DNA of 64,000 nt from Prostheceraeus crozeri (GCA_907163375.1 CAJQUW010005335.1:174950-238949); one strand, 5' to 3'; positions 10,740 to 21,458 are shown, counted from the stretch's first letter. The notes: generated from the letters alone by a model not told the origin. Translations and numbers: made by a program.

Positions 10740-12533
10740 ACCTTATGTTTGACTTACCTTACTTTATTGAAACATTGCTCAAACTTCTCGGCAGATCCTC
10801 AACAGCTTGATCAGTATTTTAGTGATAGTACGCTGAATTCAGCAGGGAATTTATCCATGGATGATATTGAATTTGATCTTTCTGAAATTGTTGCAGTTAT
10901 TGCCAAACTACCGTCTTCATCAACTTTGGATTCTGACGGATTATCATATTTGCATGTAAAGAATGGTGGAATCTTCCTTGCCTCCAAACTTTGTGATTTT
11001 TTTCGACTTTCAATGTCACAGGGACGCATTCCTGACTCTTGGAAGAAAGTCATCATTACACCTGTCCATAAGAGTGGTTTAAAAGAAAATTTCGATAATT
11101 ATAGACCGATTGGCGTTACATCTTGTGTAAGTCGAATAATGGAGAGGATAATTTCAACAGATATTGTCAACTTCCTTACAAAGCAGAATATGATTAATTT
11201 TTTCTCAACATGGTTTTCTACCAGGTGCTTCTGTCGAGACAGCTGGAGTGTTATTCTATAATTATCTTCTCAAGAATCTTGACCTCTCAAAAGGTGTTGA
11301 TGTCATTTCCTTGGACTTTTCGAAGCGTTTGAGAAAGTTCCTCATACATTGTTACTTCGAAAACTCAAGCATTATTGTCTGAATGATAGTATTGTCAGGT
11401 GGATTTCAGACTTCCTAAAAGACCGCAAACAGCAAGTTCGGGTTCGTAGCTCCCTTTCATCATACAAAGATATTCGTAGTGGTATTATACAAGGATCTGT
11501 GTTGGGTCCCATCTTGTTTGTCTTGTTTGTCAATGATCTTGATGAAGTTATCTTGAGCTCAGAAATGATTAAATATGCAGACGATGTCAAATTATATGTG
11601 GCTTACGATCGTCATCGTGATACTTTGACACAACATTGGACATCTTTACAAGATGACGTTAATCGTGTTTTTGAATGGTCGCTCCGGAATAGACTTCCAT
11701 TGAACAGCAGCAAGTGTAAATCTATTTCTTTTGGTGAAAGTGCTTCCCATCTCTACTATTTACACGATAATCCTATTATTGATACTTCCGTGATTCGTGA
11801 TCTTGGACTCACCTTGCATTCTCCTTTCAGTTGGAATTACCACATTGGTGAAATTATAACCAAAGCTAATCGTACACTTGGTATGATCAAACGTGTATTC
11901 TTACTGAAAGATCGTGATACTTCAATTTTACTGTATAAAAGTTATGTGAGGTCTATCTTGGAATTTTCATCGATAGTATGGTCCCCTCATCAAAAATACT
12001 TATCTGAGGAAATCGAAAAAGTTCAAAGGCGGTTTTCGCGTTTCTTCGTTGACTTAAGAAATCTTACCTATCGTGATCGCCTACATCGACTCCAATTGTA
12101 TTCTCTTAGATCCCGCCGTATTCGCTACAAGCTCATATTTTTATATAAAATATTGAACAACATGGTTAATGTCTCTTTCGAACAACTTTTTTCTTATTCG
12201 CCGAGCAGATGTACCCGAGGTAACAATTATAAGATTCACCCAAAGCTGTGCCGTACAAAAGTGTATTTCCATTTCTTTTCCAACGACGTTGTTTCACACT
12301 GGAATCAATTAACAGATGAGGAGATTGAAGTTCCAAGCATTACTTCTTTTAAACGAAGTATTGATACATATTTCCGCCGAAATGATGTATGGTAACTTTT
12401 TCGTTCCATCCATGCCTGCCCTTAAAGGGCCATTGTATTTGTCACCCATAAACAGATCAAAAAAGAATGTTGTGTATCTTATGTAAATTTGCCAAATACA
12501 AATTATTATTATTATTATTATTATTATTCATTC
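10740..12533 (+). mobile_element. CR1/jockey-like LINE, 5'-truncated, with ATT-repeat 3' tail
   Basis: A non-LTR retrotransposon fragment with the reverse transcriptase and its C-terminal domain, a short 3' UTR, and a TTA/ATT microsatellite tail at about 12506-12533, as used for 3' priming by many CR1/jockey-group elements. There is no endonuclease domain, so the copy is 5'-truncated near 10740. Both flanks carry the same degenerate satellite (to 10530 and from 12560), showing insertion into a pre-existing array. Confidence 0.8.
10749..12395 (+). pseudogene. LINE reverse transcriptase (one frameshift region)
   Basis: The product would copy LINE RNA into DNA at the target site. Frame 1 (10749-11261) has the RT N-terminal blocks: LDSDGLSY, IPDSWKKVIITPVHKSG and FDNYRPI. 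The frame shifts between about 11220 and 11349, across the motif-A aspartate region (LDFSKR is readable). Frame 2 (11349-12395, 348 codons) has QGSVLGPILF, the catalytic YADD at 11574-11585, and a thumb/C-terminal region ending KRSIDTYFRRNDVW with a natural TAA stop. The C-terminal half is intact, so the copy is only moderately old. Clade beyond CR1/jockey-like is not certain. Confidence 0.85.
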
Positions 12534-12559
12534 TGCTAAGGGAAGTTGACGTCTTATAT

Positions 12560-12750
12560 TTCTCCACACAAATGAGTATTGGCAAATTTGACTGTCGGTG
12601 TGCTGTAAAGTGATAATCTTTTTTGTAAAATTGGTGAAAACATGTAGTTATTGCGTAAAATGTTTCTCAGGACAGATTTGTCCGTTGGGTGTTGCTGTTT
12701 GAAGCGATCTAGAGAATGACACTAAGAAGGGATGCACCAACATTTTAAGC
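12560..12750 (-). repeat. Continuation of inverted ~200-bp satellite
   Basis: TGACTGTCGGTGTGCTGTAAAG, TTGGTGAAAACATGTAGTTAT and AGCGATCTAGAGAATGACACT match blocks of the 9430-10530 array (for example 10060-10130 and 10330-10355). It is the downstream side of the array cut by the LINE. Confidence 0.6.
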
Positions 12751-12815
12751 GAAATTATCTATAATTTGAATGCTTTGGGTATTGACTGATTTATTCAGTG
12801 AACTTTTTTATTAGG

Positions 12816-13225
12816 CAGTGGCTATTACACGCGGTATTGAAGCCGGTACAAAAGTTTTCCAAATCTATCAACACGCCTCATATTTACTAGCTACAAGCAT
12901 GACTGCAGATCATTCAATGTGACAAAAAAATTGCGTCAGAATGTGTCTGGACTCGCTGCTTGTCTTGCTTAGCCTTGCTTGGTTTATCCTCGTCTTCGAT
13001 GTTTTCTGAGATACTTAGTGATTTCTTTAGCGAAGCAAACTTATTTCTCTACGGTGTTTCGGAAACTCCTAATGTAACAAAGTTTAATTTAGTACTTTAT
13101 TTAATGTAGATACTTTCCATATCCTGCTTATCTATTAGGTAGTCAGTCTTGCTGGCTAATTCGGTGTAACAGCCGCCAGATTAGAATTGTTCCAGCTCAG
13201 CCAGTGTAATAGCCATTACCTATTA
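12816..13225. mobile_element. MITE with terminal inverted repeats (repeat Y, copy 2)
   Basis: The left end GGCAGTGGCTATTACAC is mirrored at the right end by GTGTAATAGCCATTACC, with TA on both outer sides, consistent with a Tc1/mariner-type TA target duplication. The right terminal repeat is long and internally repeated (a second GTGTAACAGCC block at about 13168). The interior shares CATTCAATGTGACA and the GTGATTTCTTTAG region with the 4290-4660 copy. There is no transposase, so it would depend on an enzyme supplied elsewhere. Superfamily is inferred from TA alone. Confidence 0.6.
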
Positions 13226-13248
13226 ATTTTGTCCTAAAGTCAGCCGGA

Positions 13249-13853
13249 AAAATCGATCTCTCTCCAAACGTGACATATTTTGTACGCTCGCTCCACTTGC
13301 GAGTCGTACATGAATTATTTAACGCAAAAATACCCTCTTTTATGAGTTTTCTGGATTTTGTGTACTTTATTTGTTTTCATTTTGACCTTGGATGTATTTT
13401 AGCCGCCACTACAAGCATTTGTCTTTGTAGAAATAGTTGAATGAGCGACCTACTTTCAATTGTTGTCGATACACTATTTAACGAAATGCTATATTTACTA
13501 AAAAATGCCGAAACGATCTCCACGATGTCATAAATAACCGCAAATTGTTCAAAATCGATCTCTCTCCAAACGTGACATATTTTGTACGCTCGCTCCACTT
13601 GCGAGTCATACATGAATTATTTAACGCAAAAATACCCTCTTTTATGAGTTTTCTGGATTTTGTGCACTTTATTTGTTTTCATTTTGACCTTGGATTTATT
13701 TTAGCCGCCACTACATGCATTTCTCTTTGTAGAAATAGTTGAATGAACGACCTACTTTCAATTGTTGTCGATACATTATTTAACGAAATGCTATATTTAC
13801 TAAAAAATGTGAGACGATCTCCACGATGTCATAAATAACCGCAAATTGTTCAA
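13249..13853 (+). repeat. Two tandem copies of a 302-bp unit
   Basis: Copy 1 (about 13249-13550) and copy 2 (13551-13853) are about 96-97% identical and both start at AAAATCGATCTCTCTCC; AAAATCGAT appears a third time right after copy 2. Each copy contains GTACGCTCGC and GCGAGTC, a near-palindrome. The identical junction word suggests unequal exchange or replication slippage between AAAATCGAT sites. No coding function recognised. Confidence 0.85.
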
Positions 13854-14202
13854 AATCGATTGTAACGATGCTGTTCGGTGTATGCTTGCATTACACCAGC
13901 TGATGTCGCTCTTAAAACACATTAAATTCACCAAACTATATTTATATCATCAATTTCGTTTAGTCTGAAGTACAATTTCACTATTCAACTTGTTTATTAT
14001 ATTAGAGCACGTGTCATTTCAGATAAATATTTTGCAGCTGACTAAAATTAAACTTCGCTGATTATTGTTACCATAGTGACGCTTACAAATGTAGCAGCAG
14101 TGAATTGCGGCGGACTAAAACAATTAATATCTTAGATAGGGATTCTCCATGTAAAACAAGAATTTTTGGCTGATGATTATGCGTTAAATATAAAAGTGTC
14201 CA

Positions 14203-14335
14203 AAGAGATACATATCAAGATAAAATACTCATACCTTAATCTGTATTTGAGCAAAAATCTGGACCTCTACCCTCTATTTGCACGGTTCAGCCCTTATTGT
14301 CGACTTAGCACCCCGACTATATTTGGCATGCATTA
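14203..14335 (-). repeat. Dispersed repeat X, copy 2 (inverted)
   Basis: The reverse complement matches 3997-4110: CCGTGCAAATAGAGGGTAGA in place of CCGTGCAAATTGAGGGTAGA, then a shared TTGATATGTATCTCTTT. Orientation relative to repeat Y is reversed compared with the first copy. Confidence 0.5.
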
Positions 14336-14780
14336 ATACGCCCCATCCTTTGTTTAAGTTGTCTAACCTACAACACAGAATTTTATTCATGTATAGACAT
14401 TAATTCAGGCCAAAGCGAGGTCTGGTCTTGTAAGCCTAAGTGCAAGGACAAAAGCGTGGGATAAGTACATGTATATGTATAAGGACTAGAGAAGTTCCAT
14501 TTCCTGTCATAAGTCAGAGAAAGACTCGTTGAGGTAAGGGAAGTTTCTTCCTCAAGTGACAAAAGCTTGTTCATGATTGTATGGCTGTAGCTCCCAAGAT
14601 ATGGAACTCTCCGATGTTGACGGTCATCTTACATTATGCTTAACTTCTGTGTTATGATTTCGGTACAAATAAAATGTTTGGTGTGATGTTTCTAAACTAA
14701 TCGTTCAATCTTGTAATCTTCATTTTTATTATCTTCTGCGATGACAAATTTAATGCAAAATTTCTGTTATCCGTAATTTT
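14336..14780. other. No gene recognised
   Basis: AT-rich spacer with one minus-strand frame of 63 codons that matches no family I know. Confidence 0.5.
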
Positions 14781-14789
14781 ATTAGATAA

Positions 14790-15189
14790 TGTCGCGAGCG
14801 TTACCACGGTATGTCGCGAGCGTTACTGTCAAAATTGATTGAAATTTCGCAATCGGTGCATTCAGTAATCTATTCAAGCATGAAGAAATCATCAACTATT
14901 CATTATTTATCTATCATTTCGTTTTTGAGACGACAGTTTCTGCAGTTTAGATAAAATATCCATGCAACTTCATAAAATCTATAATGAAATATTTATCTCT
15001 GTCGCGAGTGTTACCATATTAAATGATCTCTGCACACAAATGTAGAGATAGTATGAAATCTTTTTTTATGTAGTAGGTCGATGTCGCATTACATCAAACT
15101 GCATCTTCAGAATATTCAAAATGAATATCGTATCATAGAGAATGTTGGTTTTCGATCGAGTTTTGCTATCAAATGTAGCGAGCGTTACT
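14790..15189 (+). repeat. Four copies of the CpG-rich 16-base word
   Basis: TGTCGCGAGCGTTACC at 14790-14805, TGTCGCGAGCGTTACT at 14812-14827, TGTCGCGAGTGTTACC at 15000-15015 and TGTAGCGAGCGTTACT at 15174-15189. Spacings are 22, 188 and 174 bp. All have the same orientation as the 3581 cluster. Surrounding sequence is AT-rich and not obviously alignable between copies, so the box is far better conserved than its context. Confidence 0.6.
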
Positions 15190-16140
15190 ATGGTTTACCC
15201 CAATGATCATTATTCCTGCTAAACTTAATCATTTATTTTCTAGCAATTAAGGACCAATACTCGGTCAATATGTACTATGCTTACCAAGCATCCTACTTTA
15301 TATAACATCAGGCTCGCGGATGTCACTTAATAAAAAATGGACTCTGTATTAATCATAAAGATGATTGAAAAACCCGCACAAGGCGGCGATAAAAATGCAC
15401 ACATCATAAAACTAATTAAACATCAGACGATGATATTGCTTACTTGATCTCTTTTCTGATTTTCTTTCGGCCAAACTGCACTGCCTTGCCAAGCTACTTA
15501 CAAAAATGGTCTCCTATCATGTAGATGTACATCTATATAATTTTGACAGAGTAATTAATTCAATTTGTTGGCATAGATTATAAAAAGCTCTACAACTAAA
15601 TATATGTAAGTACACGAGTCTCGCATCGAGTGACTGTTTACAACAGATCAGCTGTTTACAGCGGCGTATGCCCCGAAGATTTTCAGAACATGATGTGGCA
15701 CCTCAATTGTCTAGCACTGGTTTAATTTATGTTTCGTCATTTAGAGTGAGAAGAGCTCTGCGAGCAATCTTTCCATTGTCATGATAATTCGATTGAAGTG
15801 AATTCACTACACCGAAAGAGCAATCTAAAATAGCACGTGCTTAATTAGAGTGAACAAACACCTCAGTGTCCTGAAGTTATGGGTGCGCCCATTGTGTTGC
15901 GCACTAATTTTAGGGAGATTGAATTTTAGGAGCATCAAAATCAGGTGCTCCCCATGCGCCACCCCCGGGTGTTCAATGCCCAAAGGAGGGTTAAGTGCAG
16001 TTTCTATGATACACATGCGTGTACATTGTCATATGAGCATACATTGAGTAACTATACATATCTCAGCTTCACAAAAGTAGCATTTTTCTCCATGTGGCAT
16101 TGACACCTTGAGGATCTTGCAAAGATCAAAGTCGGAAAAA
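15190..16140. other. No gene recognised
   Basis: Mostly AT-rich unique-looking DNA with a GC-richer patch at about 15885-15990. That patch is open on both strands, the usual result of low stop density, and shows no protein motif. Confidence 0.45.
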
Positions 16141-16142
16141 TC

Positions 16143-16407
16143 TCAGTATTCCTGATCCGCGTTCGCATCAACATCCGCAAAATCCGTGTCAAACGCCCTG
16201 GCTAAATCGAGACAGAAGATGTTGACAGAGGCCGTTGATCTCTGGTCGAGGAAACGTGTTATTATATCACATGATTCAACGAGAGCAGTAGTGGTAGATC
16301 CATAGGGTCTGTACGCATGGTGCTGAGGGCCATAGCATGAAATAATATCAAGCTTAACTTGACTTAAAACAATTCGTTCAAAAATCTTCGAAATTGAAGG
16401 TAGGAGG
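16143..16407 (-). pseudogene. LINE reverse transcriptase, distal fragment
   Basis: Continuing the frame interrupted by the hAT-like insertion, this piece reads PISLLPSISKIFERIV, then YGPQHHAYRPYGSTTTALVE and the motif-A region CLDLARAFDT with its catalytic aspartate. It stops abruptly after motif A near 16185, so motifs B-E (including YxDD) and the 3' UTR are missing. The join is to a GCGGAT-like short repeat (16145-16185). It belongs with the segments at 18583-20649. Confidence 0.75.
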
Positions 16408-16415
16408 GAGATAGG

Positions 16416-18574
16416 CAGAGTTGTCCATGGGTATGGGGCCTTATGGGAGGGCCCACGGGCCAGCGAGCCCATGGGCCTGGGATGGGCCTGGGACGGGAAG
16501 TTCGGCCCATGGGCCATGTGGGTTCCCAATGGGCCGAGAAATTTTTCAATATAGACCCTAGAATCAATGTTCGAAATATGTTTTGTAATGTTTTTCAACA
16601 TTTTGCTGTCTTACAGATCAATGGTAACAAACAAGAGAATGCAGCTTTGATATTTTTTGTTGATGTTGGACTTCTAAGTTGCATTGTAGGCCCCTAACAC
16701 ACAGAACAAGTTAGCATTCAGTGCAACGCGATAGTTTTTAACTGCAGCAACAATTGAAAGCATACATGTAGAAGTAAAAAAGATGTTTGGCAGCCACAAG
16801 TCCATCACCATCAGCAACCTGCAATTTTCATGCATAGAAGTAGAAGACGGTGAAGGCCAACCTCATATTCGATTGCTTTAATGAGAGTGTAGCACCTGTT
16901 TCTGTTTACTTCCGTAACTCAGCGTTCACTGCAGACAGTTGACTGCAGGTGCAGGGGCAAGAAGCGTTAGCAAAACACATTGGTTTCAATGAGAAAATGG
17001 AATGTTTGCACATAAAGGCTGCAACTTCTGAGTTAGGCCTACTGGTCTGATTGACTCAATATTTGAGATTCTGATGATTCAGGGCATGGGATCATTTCAT
17101 GTAGCCTATTCATTTCACATACAAATTCTCAATATTGAAAAAGTTAGTCAGATCACACATTTTAGTAAACCGATGAAATTCGTGGTAATTTTGCGGTTTA
17201 CTAAAATGTGTGATCTGACTAACTTTTGAATAAAGAGAATTTCTAGGTGACATGAATAGATAAAATAATCATCATACACCGAACCATCTGTGTTTCAAAT
17301 ATGAAATAATTTGGGCCACTAATTCAGAAGTTACGAGATTTTTAAATACACAATCTATTGTTGTTCAAAACTGAAGCAATGTGACAATATGTGCTCCTCA
17401 GACACTATAAAGACAGTCTACTGCAGAATTCTGTGTTAGACGTAAACAATGCACGCTTTCAACGAGAAGATCGAATCGATATCAACGAAATCGATATCGA
17501 TGAATGTCTGATAGAAAATCTAGCAAATGAGTGATAGTCATTTGTAGCTGACGCTAATGTTTGCATACCATTTTCTAGGATTGTTTGTCTACCGTGCGAT
17601 TTTGTTTGTTGAGTCGTAATTCCATAAATTTGCGAGTTGCAATTATAAAATAAATTCTTGAAGAAATTGTGATGCTGATGTTGGTATTTCTTTTAACTAT
17701 TCTTATAACATACACTTTTGTTTATTTTGTTTATTTTGTTTCACAGAGTTGCGATCAATAGATGAAATAATAAAACGTATAGATAAAATTATGCAGACGT
17801 TTAGAAATCATATGAAATCGCAGTCATGTGCAAAGCAAAGTGTATAAAACAATTATGTGTTTTTCACAGTGATATATTGATTGTCTTTTTCAATTTACGG
17901 AATTGATTTTTATAACATACCAATAGTAGGAGACAACATGGCCAATATAGGCCTATTCATAAGCTTATCATTTTCGCTTCATTAAATTTGTGAATATTTC
18001 AAACTCTAATTCATAATAGGCAATGAATATACAGGTAGGCTACCTAAAGTACATGTACGTCGTAGCTACATGTAGACTAGCTTTGAGGTAAAGAACGATG
18101 CTTCATTAATCAGCTACATCTAATCATGCTAATAATTTCAAAGCAATATGCTACTTATATGACTTTCAATCTTTTGAAATACACAATTTTTTACGTATTT
18201 TATTAGTTTCATCTAATACAATGATACGCATTTATAGTGCATGCCAAACATTATATGATCAGCGAAATAGGCCTAGCAGTTACAAAGCACTATAATCAGA
18301 CTAAACTAGGCTGAGTTTCTAATAACTAGGGCTTATAGTTCAATAGTAAACAGCATATGCTTAATCTTAACACAGTAATGCTTGCTTGAAAAAGGGTGCG
18401 TACAGGGGGCATAAGCTACGTGTAGAAACTATCAGCATGACACGAAGCTGTTGAAAATTAATACCGGTACTTAAAAGTCCGTGGGCCCGTGTGATTCCCA
18501 TGGGTCGAAAACTAAATTTCCTCGTGGGATGGGATGGGCCTGGGAATGAAAAAGTCGTCCCATGGACAACCATG
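16416..18574. mobile_element. hAT-like non-autonomous transposon, 8-bp TSD
   Basis: The element starts CAGAGTTGTCCATGGG at 16416 and ends CCCATGGACAACCATG at 18574, terminal inverted repeats matching at 14 of 16 positions. It is flanked by GAGATAGG at 16408-16415 and at 18575-18582, an exact 8-bp target duplication. hAT elements make 8-bp duplications and commonly begin CAG. Removing it and one duplication rejoins the LINE frame between the DFRPIS region and LLPSISK, an independent proof of the boundaries. Subterminal regions are rich in GGGCC/CCATGGG words. The 2,159-bp interior has no transposase reading frame. Confidence 0.9.
16868..17490. repeat. Long palindrome inside the hAT-like element
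   Basis: Perfect inverted arms at 17139-17172 and 17194-17227 (34 bp, 21-nt loop) are extended outward by imperfect arms to roughly 16868 and 17490: AACTTCTGAGTTAGGCC pairs with GGGCCACTAATTCAGAAGTT, and GTTTACTTCCGTAAC with a GTTAGACGTAAAC region. Identity falls with distance from the centre. It may be a foldback element nested in the transposon, or an internal inverted duplication. Confidence 0.75.
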
Positions 18575-18582
18575 GAGATAGG

Positions 18583-19152
18583 TCGAAAGTCGCTTATATC
18601 AGGAGAAGCGCACTTTGGAATGGGGCAGACAAAGGCTTTTTTAAAAAGACGAGGGTATTTCTTGGTCATAATTGATTTGTTGAAGATATCAGCAAGAGGT
18701 CTGCAGAGGAACTGGGCACCAATGCTCAACAATTTCGGAGGAATAAGATCTGGACCTTGTGACTTTCTGAGATTTAAATGACATAGGTGATCATAAACAC
18801 ACTTTTCGTCGACAGAAAATTCCCAGCATTCATCCGCAAGTGGCAACAAATCCACATCAACATCAGAATTGAAGTTTTTAATCAATTCATCGGTCATTTG
18901 ACACAACAGATTCTCTAGATCTTCGAATCTATTAATAAGAGTACTCCACGGGTCCTTTGTCTTCGAGCCCCTAATGACGCTTACAACGCTCCAAATGTCC
19001 TTCGGCTTGGAATTCCTTGCAACCCATATTTGCTTGGCTTTTGGGATTTCTTGCTTCACTTTCTGTTTGTAGTGATGGTATTCTTGCCAATGTCTCGAAC
19101 GGAATGCCCCCATCTGCGATTTATAAGCGATTTCAGGACAGGAGTTATCCAT
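18583..19152 (-). pseudogene. LINE ORF2, RT N-terminal segment
   Basis: Reads from the post-endonuclease linker (WQEYHHYKQKVKQEIPKAK) through LRKSQGPDLIPPKLL and FKKAFVCPIPKCASPDISDF to the start of the RPIS motif, where the hAT-like element cuts in. The frame joins the endonuclease frame by one shift at about 19130. The linker and KSQGPDLIPP block are standard for the RT 0 region of LINE ORF2. Confidence 0.8.
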
Positions 19153-20075
19153 GGCTTGTCTTTTGATGTAAAGTATATGACTTCACGGGGTACAGCAGAG
19201 GCACACATCGACAAAAGCTTATAAAAAGATTCGACCATGTCATCAACCGATTGCTCAGAGTTAATGATGCTGAAATCAGTAGCAGATAGACGATTCAGAA
19301 ATTCAATAACATTCGAATTTCTGTAGTCCCAAACCATTGCTTGTCGTGAAGTTTCTGTGGTCTGCTGGTACAATGTTGGTAGCAGCAAAATGCTATTGTG
19401 GTCTGAGTTCTTCAGTGGAGGTCCAATTATCGCGGAGCTGATGTAACAAGAGCACAGGTCCTCATCAATCCAAATGTGATCAATAATTCTATCATTCCGA
19501 GTGGAATTGCACACTTTATTAACAAGGCACAATTGCTCTTGAAAAAAGTCAGTGTTCAGGTCATTGAAATCCCCTGCAATCACAATCCTTGTCTCTAGAT
19601 GCAGAAGCTGAAAATTATCAATTTCTGAAACAATGAAATGTTCTACTTCGTCATGCTCATCTCTATTCAATCCAGGAGGAAAATAAACACCACAGCAAAT
19701 GATGGAGAGAGTCAACTTTTGAACATGGATAAATATCATTTCAATTGAATGGGGAGCATCTGATTGAGGAGAAAGCACTGAAGACTTGAATGAGTTGTCA
19801 ATCCAAAGACAAACTCCACCACCACGGCGTCCAATGCGGTCTTGTCTGAAAAAGTTGTAATTTTCTAGTGAAAGAAGATTGTCATTGATGTCACTGTGAA
19901 GCCATGATTCAGTAATGATAATTATTTCAGGACACATGCATGAAACTGTTATTTGAAGCTCATCAAGTTTTGGCAGGATCGATCTAGCGTTCGTTAAGAA
20001 AATAGATGGGGTCGACTGTCTTTTTGATAAAATCACCGATGAAAGTTCGCCAATTCCGATCTTAGGCGAATACAA
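19056..20075 (-). pseudogene. LINE ORF2, AP-like endonuclease
   Basis: A 339-codon frame with the exonuclease-endonuclease-phosphatase signature that nicks target DNA to prime reverse transcription: FLTNARSILPKLDEL (catalytic Asn), IIITESWL (Glu), RQDRIGRRGGGVCLWI, VIAGDFNDLNT (Asp/Asn) and KNSDHNSI (His). All key residues are present, so this domain alone could be catalytically complete. It overlaps the end of ORF1 and shifts frame into the RT segment at its C-terminal end. Confidence 0.85.
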
Positions 20076-20649
20076 CCACGATGCAACACAATATCCTCTC
20101 CATTGTCTCGCCTTTGCTTGAACTCAGTTCTTAATGTTCTTTCCTTTTCTCTCTGCATTTTGGTCAAGTCAGCGTGAATGAAAATGTTTTTATATTCAGT
20201 GTCTTTCAAAGATCTTGCCCTTCTTAACACTCTTGATCTTGCAGCATTGTTGGGAAGCAAAACTCGAAGCAAGCGAAATCCATTCTTACCAGGCCGTCCC
20301 ATTCTCCTGACATTTTGAACCATGGTGTCAACATCAAGTCATCATTAATTTTTTTTTACCTCCCGCTTGTCAGCAGCGATTCTCTCCTCAAAGAAATCTC
20401 CTTCTTTCAAAGAAGTGATTTCGGATTGAAAAATACTCTGATCTCTCTGAAGGGAAGCAACAGACTTCTCAATTGATTGAAACGTACAGTCAAGTTCTCA
20501 ATTTCACGCTTTAGCATGTCAAACCTGCCATTGAAAAAATTCATGGTTTCCTCTTTTGATTCCTTGATTAGCTGCTTTATCTCAGCCAGTTGGTTATTCT
20601 GCACAACAGAGCCAGATCTCAGACGCTTCGGTGTTGCATTGTTCGCCAT
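20033..20649 (-). pseudogene. LINE ORF1 (coiled coil plus RNA-binding domain)
   Basis: Two frames. 20649-20407 starts MANNATPKRLRSGS and has a heptad-rich stretch (LAEIKQLIKESKEETMNFF, then LKREIENLTVRF) typical of ORF1p trimerisation coils; the coil continues in another frame to about 20355. 20323-20033 has GRPGKNGFRLLRVLLP, ARSRVLRRARSLKDTEYKNI and ADLTKMQREKERTLRTEF, the usual nucleic-acid-binding C-terminal part. One or two frameshifts separate the halves. The protein would coat LINE RNA. Confidence 0.7.
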
Positions 20650-21458
20650 TCTTGATTGTCACAATAGCGATGACCGATTGAAATTAGCAATGTCGGCTCC
20701 ACACAGCCACTTGTCACACTCGCCAAAAATAGCACCAGGGCAATATCTGAAGATTTGCGACGCAGTCACGTGATAGGTGATCGATAATTTGAATCCAATC
20801 GGCGAGAAGGTGTGGGTGACGCTCCACAAATAACAGCTGATTGACGGAATTCGGCTGACAATACCAGCTCGTTCAAGCAGCCACAATCAATCAAGCGTAA
20901 AGCGGAGGCACTGCAAAAGCGATGATGTCGAATTGCAACAATAGGATGAATTGACACAAAAGTAAATCCGAGTGTGCACCGGCCAAAACGAAGCAATCGA
21001 TGAATGGAATTCACAATATCCGTGGAAAATCGAGAAATCACAAAATTCCCACACAAAGGAAGAGAGCCACCAAAACCGAATGCAGCAGCAGACGGACCAG
21101 ATCCAGACGAACCCAAAGAACCAAAATTCAGTCACAAAGTCTGCAGAAAAACACCAAGACGACCAAAAATCTCCAACACAGACGGCAAGACAGACCAGAG
21201 CGCACGACCGTTCAGTTCAGTCTTCACTTTTCATGCACATGAGTCAGGATCTGTATCCGTATCTGCGCTGCATCCGCACCAAATCCACATCAAAACCACA
21301 ATAGAAGAAGTCTTCGACATTATTCTATGACTATCAGATTCAGATAAACTTAATAGGGCCATTTGTGATTTGCGGATTTTACCATTGTAGGCTGTAAGTC
21401 CAACAAACTTTTTCCGTAGGATTATTTATGGTTATTGAGCAAAATCGTGTCTTAACTT

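Larger units (their letters stand above)
16183..20900 (-). mobile_element. Two-ORF LINE, 3'-deleted, split by a hAT-like element
   Basis: The minus strand gives an ORF1 (20649-20033), an AP-type endonuclease (20075-19056), the RT N-terminus (19152-18583) and the first RT motifs (16407-16185). The order and overlaps are those of a CR1/L2-group LINE with an ORF1 carrying a coiled coil and an RNA-binding C-terminal domain. Small frameshifts interrupt each ORF. About 20660-20900 is probably 5' UTR; that boundary is a guess. Confidence 0.75.

Noticed and set aside
16443-16697. Plus-strand frame rich in Gly/Pro (MGGPTGQRAHGPGMG)
   Set aside because: It is the GGGCC-rich subterminal region of the hAT-like element read as protein.
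20766-21330. Several 80-116 codon frames on both strands
   Set aside because: All are open in overlapping frames on both strands in a stop-poor stretch; no motif. Probably LINE 5' UTR and flank.
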